Origin: Rubritalea tangerina
GTDB taxonomy: Bacteria > Verrucomicrobiota > Verrucomicrobiia > Verrucomicrobiales > Akkermansiaceae
Direction of reading: 5' to 3'
Length of the DNA: 64,000 nt
Assembly: GCF_042683245.1 (NCBI RefSeq)
Contig: NZ_JBHUJB010000061.1
Coordinates: forward strand, 1-64,000
A program made the translations under genes and the position numbers. Position 1 is the first letter of the stretch; every line of letters starts with the position of its first letter. The notes beneath the pieces are model-generated. The model was not told the DNA's origin and did not search any database. It saw only the letters and a program-made list of their open reading frames with translations. This document shows, in pieces, positions 59,549 through 64,000 of the stretch.

Positions 59549-60253
59549 ATGAAAAACTCTACACAAAACCTAACCAGATCCTCGCGCAATGGCTTTACAT
59601 TGATCGAGATGCTTGTGGTATTGGTGATCATCTCGACGCTGATTGGCATAGGAGCTCAGGTGATGAAAAATGCAACCTCAGCGCAGGGAACAGACACAGG
59701 AGCTTCGATGGCAGAGAGCTTGTTTGCGGAAGCCCGAGGGATGGCAAAAACGAGTGGAGTCTCCACGCGTGTCGTTATTTACGAAGGGGGGGGAACGGGA
59801 GAAGAGCGTGAAAAGCACCTTCGCTACATGGGGATTGTACGGCAGTACCTCAATAACGGAGGAACGCCAGGTGATCCCAGTGATGACACCTATACATGGA
59901 GTGATCGTTTAGAATCTCGTGGTGTTGAATTGCCTAAGAATGTTTATTTTAACGCGAACTTGAGTGGAGATCCCAACACCATGGACGTGCAGATTCCAGG
60001 GATAAGCGGCCCACAAAGCTGCTATTATTATGAATTTAATGCTGAGGGTATCTTGGCCGATCCAGTGGGTTCTGTCCCTGCGGTATTTGCGGTCCAGTCT
60101 GGGGTTTTATATCCGACTGATGATACGCCCAGAGAAGCCAAGAAGGGGAGTCGTGAGGTGAGTGGTTTTGCGATTTGGAAGCGAGGCAACACAACGATGT
60201 TCCGCAATCCAGATCAAATCCCAGGCTTGGGGAATGGAGATCCCACATTCTAA
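59549..60253 (+). CDS. Pseudopilin with prepilin-type signal (GspH-like)
   Basis: A 234-residue protein with leader SSRNGFTLIEMLVVLVIISTLIGIGAQV: cleavage after Gly, Glu5, hydrophobic helix. The C-terminal part has no strongly conserved domain; it contains a variable soluble region with GGGTGEEREKHLRYMGIVRQY. It is the first of three consecutive pseudopilin genes (GspH, GspI and GspJ position). The spacing to the next gene is 21 bp to its ATG. Confidence 0.85.
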   Translation: MKNSTQNLTRSSRNGFTLIEMLVVLVIISTLIGIGAQVMKNATSAQGTDTGASMAESLFAEARGMAKTSGVSTRVVIYEGGGTGEEREKHLRYMGIVRQYLNNGGTPGDPSDDTYTWSDRLESRGVELPKNVYFNANLSGDPNTMDVQIPGISGPQSCYYYEFNAEGILADPVGSVPAVFAVQSGVLYPTDDTPREAKKGSREVSGFAIWKRGNTTMFRNPDQIPGLGNGDPTF

Positions 60254-60274
60254 AACCAGAACTTGAAAGAATTT

Positions 60275-61042
60275 ATGAGAAAAACCCAAATTTCCTCGCG
60301 TCGCGGCTTTTCCTTAGTGGAAGTAGTGATCGCAATTGGTATTGTCGCGGTGTTGTTGACGACATTTATGGCGGTATTTGGTCCGGCTCAAAAGAACATC
60401 AACCGAGCTCTGGGAGTGGCGGACGCGAATCGCTTGGTGACGACACTTGAGAATGAGATGGCTGTCTTACGTGAAGGAGAAGAAACTGAGTATGTGGATG
60501 CAAATGGCAATGCATCGGCATTCGAAAAAGCTTTCCAGTGGATTAAAGATTCAGCAACTGAGAGCAGTGCTCTTGTTGTTTATCAATACCAAGCTGTACC
60601 TGATTCAGAAAACGCTGACGGCACCCTGAAAGCTGCTGATTTGGCTTTAGTGAAAGATGAGAGCAAATTTGCAGGGGTGGATTACATCACACAAACCGTC
60701 GCGAGATGTATTAGTCGCAATGCGAGCAGCTTCATGCAGGATGAATTAGCCCCAGGTATTGTCCAAGGTAAGGTGTATGCAGTGCGCATGACTCAACTCG
60801 TCAAAGGTACTAATTCTGGAGATGGTTTGGTTCTTGGCACACCTGGAACCATTGCGAATCCAGTGGATAGTGATGTCTCCAATCCCACAGACAGTGCGAC
60901 CTACGATGATGCCTACATCACGCTTCAAGTTGAATTCTTTCCTCTGAACAACAACCTCTATGACTATGTTACTGGAGGGTCATGGGAATTTGATAAATTG
61001 GGAGCGCCAGTAGCGACTCAGAACATTGCTGTCCGCCGCTAA
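60275..61042 (+). CDS. Pseudopilin with prepilin-type signal (GspI-like)
   Basis: The 255-residue protein has the leader SRRGFSLVEVVIAIGIVAVLLTTFMAVF (G-FSLVE, Glu5) and a large variable C-terminal region rich in acidic residues. The TTG four codons upstream in the same frame is an alternative start; the ATG is preferred. Probably a minor pseudopilin that caps a type II secretion or related pseudopilus. It lies 7 bp before the ATG of the next pseudopilin gene. Confidence 0.85.
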   Translation: MRKTQISSRRGFSLVEVVIAIGIVAVLLTTFMAVFGPAQKNINRALGVADANRLVTTLENEMAVLREGEETEYVDANGNASAFEKAFQWIKDSATESSALVVYQYQAVPDSENADGTLKAADLALVKDESKFAGVDYITQTVARCISRNASSFMQDELAPGIVQGKVYAVRMTQLVKGTNSGDGLVLGTPGTIANPVDSDVSNPTDSATYDDAYITLQVEFFPLNNNLYDYVTGGSWEFDKLGAPVATQNIAVRR

Positions 61043-61049
61043 TACTGTT

Positions 61050-61952
61050 ATGAAAAAATTTAAAGCACAGAGAAAAGGTTTCACTCTCATCGAGTTAATG
61101 ACTGCAGTGGCGATCACAACAGTCATCATTGGAGTGTTGATTGGGACTACGCGTATGTCCATGGATGCGTGGCAGGAAAGCAGAGATAAGGCAAGGGCGT
61201 CGCGACTTGCAAAGGAGAGCATGGAGGTCATGGCTCGAGACCTTGAGGGAATTGTTATTCGTTCAGGAAACGACTATGAATGGCTCTACGCCAAGATGGA
61301 CGGTAGTGAGCAGCAAGGCCCCCATAGTTCTGCGCAGTTAAATAACCCATTGGAATTTGTTTTCTTAACTGCAGCTACTGATCGTTATGATGGAAAGATT
61401 GGTACCTCTGATGACAAAGGTGGGGATATTTCTACAGTCATTTATAAGCTCGTTTACAAAGATCAGTTTGAGGGGGTGTCGAGTGGCACACCTTTTCCTG
61501 TGTTCTCACTTTATCGGAAATTGATCAATCCCGATGAGACCTTCAACAAGTATTTAGCCCAGACCTCGATCCAAGGCCTGACCCCCTCTGATGAAATCAC
61601 CGACCCTAACAATTTCATTGCTGAGAATGTATACAACTTAACGGTGACCTTGGTTTTTGAATATATTGACACTAATACTGGTGTATTAAAGCAGAAGCGG
61701 GTTCCAATTATGACGAGTGGTTCCTCTTTTGTGGAGGTGAGTATTAAGGGTGACGAAGTACAGACACCGGGTTCATCTGAGACATTGCCTGTTGATGCAA
61801 GACTTGCGGGAGCTGAGCTAGGGATTATGGTGCTTAACGACACTGCTGTGCGCCAGCTGAGCGTTCCAAGTTTACCCGATAGTCGTGTGAAGAGCATTAT
61901 TAAGGAAAATAGTCACTTCTTCACTAAGTCGGTAGTTCTGCCAAGACCTTAA
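61050..61952 (+). CDS. Pseudopilin with prepilin-type signal (GspJ-like)
   Basis: A 300-residue protein from the ATG of MKKFKAQRKGFTLIELMTAVAITTVIIGVLIG, leader with G-FTLIE and Glu5. A long C-terminal domain includes VFEYIDTNTGVLKQKRVPIMTSGSSFVEVSIKG, fitting the GspJ/PulJ domain. An earlier start would overlap the previous gene. It is the last of the group; its terminator lies within the end of the convergent helicase gene. Confidence 0.85.
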   Translation: MKKFKAQRKGFTLIELMTAVAITTVIIGVLIGTTRMSMDAWQESRDKARASRLAKESMEVMARDLEGIVIRSGNDYEWLYAKMDGSEQQGPHSSAQLNNPLEFVFLTAATDRYDGKIGTSDDKGGDISTVIYKLVYKDQFEGVSSGTPFPVFSLYRKLINPDETFNKYLAQTSIQGLTPSDEITDPNNFIAENVYNLTVTLVFEYIDTNTGVLKQKRVPIMTSGSSFVEVSIKGDEVQTPGSSETLPVDARLAGAELGIMVLNDTAVRQLSVPSLPDSRVKSIIKENSHFFTKSVVLPRP

Positions 61953-61971
61953 ATAGGCGGTCATCGATCTA

Positions 61972-64000
61972 TCATTCTTCTTCAGCGCTCAGTAAAGAAC
62001 TGAGCGCTTTTTCGTTGAGTTCGATGCTGTGTGTTGCACCGTCGAGGATGTTATCAGCAAGGGCGTTTTTCTTGGATTGCATTTGCTGAATGCGTTCCTC
62101 CACGGTTCCTTCGCAGATCAGTTTGTGGACCATGACGGCTTTATTTTGGCCAATACGGTAGGCGCGGTCGGTGGCTTGGTTTTCCGCGGCAGGGTTCCAC
62201 CAGGGGTCGTAGTGGATGACAGTGTCAGCTCCTGTTAGAGTGAGGCCCGTTCCTCCAGCTTTGAGCGAGATGAGAAAGACTTCACCTTCACCACCTTGGA
62301 ATCGCTCAACGAGCGACTGACGGTCTTTGGTAGCGCCGGTGAGGATGAGGTAGGAGATCTCTTGCTCTAACAAGTATGATTCGATGATTTCTAACATCGA
62401 GGTGAATTGTGAAAAGATCAGCACGCGATGCCCCTCTTTCCTGAGGGTGGTGAGCATATCGACCAGGTATTTGAGTTTCGCTGATTCAGCGGTCGAGTTT
62501 GAGGGGGAATCGTCGTTATCAAAATTGATGAGGGCTGGGTGACAGCAAACTTGTCGGAGCTTGAGCAAGGCGTCGAGGAAGACAATCTGGGCTTCTCCTC
62601 CGCGCGCGACGATTGCTTGACGGACTTGTTTATCCATTGCTGAGCGCACAGTTTCGTAGAGGTCTTTTTGCTCTTGGTTGAGTGTGATGGTGTGGAGGAT
62701 TTCTGTTTTAGGAGGTAGCTCTTTAGCGACATCGTGTTTAGTGCGTCTGAGTATGAGCGGGCCAATTTTTTTATTGAGTGTGTCTTTTTTTAGCTGATCT
62801 TTTTTTTGCTCGATAGGGGTGCGATAGTTTTCATTGAAGTGGCTGCGTTCACCAAGGAGTCCTGGCATGAGGAATGCAAAGAGGCTCCAGAGCTCACCGA
62901 GATTATTTTCAATTGGGGTGCCAGAGAGGCAAAGCCGGTGTGAGGCATGTAATTGTCTGATAGCTGTGGAGACTTGAGCGGCAGGGTTTTTGATATGTTG
63001 GGCCTCGTCTAGAATGATGAGGTGGTATTGTTGCTTCAGGTGGTGTTCTAGGTCTCTATGGATGAGAGCATAGGAGGTGAGAACGATGTCGTATTGGCCG
63101 AGTGTAGCGAAATGTTTATGGCGCTGAGGTCCTTGGAGGATGAGAGTTTTCAATTCTGATGTAAATTTAGCCGCTTCTCTCTGCCAATTGACAACCACAG
63201 ATGTAGGCGCGAGGACTAGGCATGGCCGGTCTTGATTCCGCCTCGCCTCTTTTTCCGCGAGGATATGTGTTAGTGACTGGAGTGTTTTTCCAAGGCCCAT
63301 GTCGTCAGCTAGGATGCCGCCGAATGCGTGGCGGGTGAGAAATTGCATCCAATAGAAACCATGAAGTTGGTAATGGCGGAGAGTGGCGTTGAGACCTGCA
63401 GGGACTGGAACAGGTGTGACTTCGTCAAGGTTTTGAATTTGCTTGGCTATGGTTTCAATCTCCTTGGGGACTTCGAGTGGTATGTCTTCGCCTTCTGCTA
63501 GAATGGCGGCATCCAGAGTGCTCACCTTGATTGGGCCTTCAGTGAACTTGAATTCTAACAATTCACCTAAGGTGAGAAGCATGTGGCGGAATCGGCCAAC
63601 TGGGAGTGCTAGACCTCGGCCATCAGGTAAGAAAATGAGAAACTCTTGTCCTTTAGGGAGTCCTTCTGTCGCCTCGAGAAAGTTATTTTCTAACAACGCT
63701 GCGAGTATTGGTTGGAGATCGAAGTGTTCACCATCGATTTCAAAGCCTGCGGAGAGGTTGAACCAGCCTTTTGCTTCCTCTACCATTTCAGCTCTCCAGG
63801 TGTCGGATCTAAAGACGAGTGGTTGGTGACCGACGTAGGGGGAGAACTGGACATCCCAGGAGCGAGCTTCAAGTGCTGGGGTGGCTTCGTGGCGGAAGCG
63901 TTGCCAGTAGAACTCTGGGTGAGGCCATTCTTTTTTATCGGGCGTCCAGAGTTTAGAACGTTTCTCTTGTGGTATTGCGGAGGTGTCGGCGAGCCATTTT
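61972..64000 (-). CDS. SNF2-family helicase (5' end outside the window)
   Basis: At least 676 residues are visible; the reading frame stays open to the right edge, so the N-terminus lies beyond the window. Helicase motifs in order: DDMGLGKTLQSLTHILAE (motif I), LDEAQHIKNP (motif II, DEAQ), LSGTPIENNLGELWSLFAFL (III), RVLIFSQFTSMLEII and LKAGGTGLTLTGADTVIHYDPWWNP with TDRAYRIGQNK (V and VI). It is a DNA translocase that probably remodels protein-DNA complexes. It lies convergent to the pseudopilin group. Confidence 0.93.
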   Translation of the reverse strand, partial: KWLADTSAIPQEKRSKLWTPDKKEWPHPEFYWQRFRHEATPALEARSWDVQFSPYVGHQPLVFRSDTWRAEMVEEAKGWFNLSAGFEIDGEHFDLQPILAALLENNFLEATEGLPKGQEFLIFLPDGRGLALPVGRFRHMLLTLGELLEFKFTEGPIKVSTLDAAILAEGEDIPLEVPKEIETIAKQIQNLDEVTPVPVPAGLNATLRHYQLHGFYWMQFLTRHAFGGILADDMGLGKTLQSLTHILAEKEARRNQDRPCLVLAPTSVVVNWQREAAKFTSELKTLILQGPQRHKHFATLGQYDIVLTSYALIHRDLEHHLKQQYHLIILDEAQHIKNPAAQVSTAIRQLHASHRLCLSGTPIENNLGELWSLFAFLMPGLLGERSHFNENYRTPIEQKKDQLKKDTLNKKIGPLILRRTKHDVAKELPPKTEILHTITLNQEQKDLYETVRSAMDKQVRQAIVARGGEAQIVFLDALLKLRQVCCHPALINFDNDDSPSNSTAESAKLKYLVDMLTTLRKEGHRVLIFSQFTSMLEIIESYLLEQEISYLILTGATKDRQSLVERFQGGEGEVFLISLKAGGTGLTLTGADTVIHYDPWWNPAAENQATDRAYRIGQNKAVMVHKLICEGTVEERIQQMQSKKNALADNILDGATHSIELNEKALSSLLSAEEE
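61984..62012 (+). terminator. Terminator of the pseudopilin group inside the helicase coding end
   Basis: AGCGCTCAGT (61984-61993) pairs perfectly with ACTGAGCGCT (61999-62008), AAAGA loop, followed by TTTTT (62008-62012). It lies 32 nt after the last pseudopilin stop but overlaps the last codons of the convergent SNF2 gene. Confidence 0.75.

Noticed and set aside
1..64000. tRNA, rRNA, CRISPR arrays and prophage
   Set aside because: No T-arm-like GGTTCGAATCC pattern, no repeat-spacer array and no phage genes were seen on reading both strands.

Overview
The window reads as a chromosomal segment of a Gram-negative, aerobic, heterotrophic bacterium of the Verrucomicrobiota (possibly near Rubritalea or Verrucomicrobium). 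This is inferred from the gene mix: lpxB (lipid A, hence an outer membrane), tandem DUF1080 protein next to a Tat-exported Gfo/Idh/MocA oxidoreductase, PEP-CTERM proteins, a SUMF1-fold protein, NupG-type transporter, pseudopilin clusters and alternative complex III. No rRNA, tRNA, CRISPR array, prophage or complete insertion sequence was seen. Most start codons have no Shine-Dalgarno sequence; panE is a clear exception.

Layout. 0-12.8 kb is mostly minus-strand housekeeping: a small HTH protein, glpD divergent from a glycerophosphodiesterase, an atypical SDR, lpxB, tgt-yajC, a candidate structured RNA (8.5-8.8 kb), a decayed gene (9.6-9.8 kb), two related membrane proteins and pyrB. 12.9-23.8 kb is plus-strand: M42 peptidase, DUF1080 and Gfo/Idh sugar-catabolism genes, SUMF1 protein, ApbE, an MFS transporter, panE and a D-lactate-dehydrogenase-like enzyme.

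24.1-41.6 kb is one co-oriented respiratory locus ending in a strong terminator: actABCDEF (alternative complex III, quinol:cytochrome c oxidoreductase), a cbb3-like CcoN/CcoO/cytochrome c set, and an aa3-type oxidase in the order subunit I, III, IV, two tiny membrane proteins, II. This is the most interesting part. The CcoN homologue aligns without gaps to real cbb3 subunits but has lost the CuB histidines and the paired heme histidines, so it cannot be an oxidase. Its CcoO partner has Cys where the heme-ligand Met is expected. Oxidase subunit III carries an insertion of about 370 residues. A palindrome of the CRP/FNR type lies just before actA, and several genes share a CTAAC element about 13 nt before the ATG. 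A reasonable hypothesis is that the degenerate cbb3 set is a membrane-anchored electron-transfer or assembly module linking complex III to the aa3 oxidase.

41.7-64 kb holds a large C25 (gingipain-like) protease with LamG-like domain, an orphan receiver domain without its phosphorylatable Asp, an SPFH protein, three paralogous PEP-CTERM proteins around pyrE, cell-wall enzymes (GHL10-type hydrolase and amidase), pssA, a rhodanese without its catalytic Cys, a parvulin-type isomerase, glnB, dprA, hisI, two divergent groups of pseudopilin genes and the C-terminal part of an SNF2 helicase that runs off the right edge.
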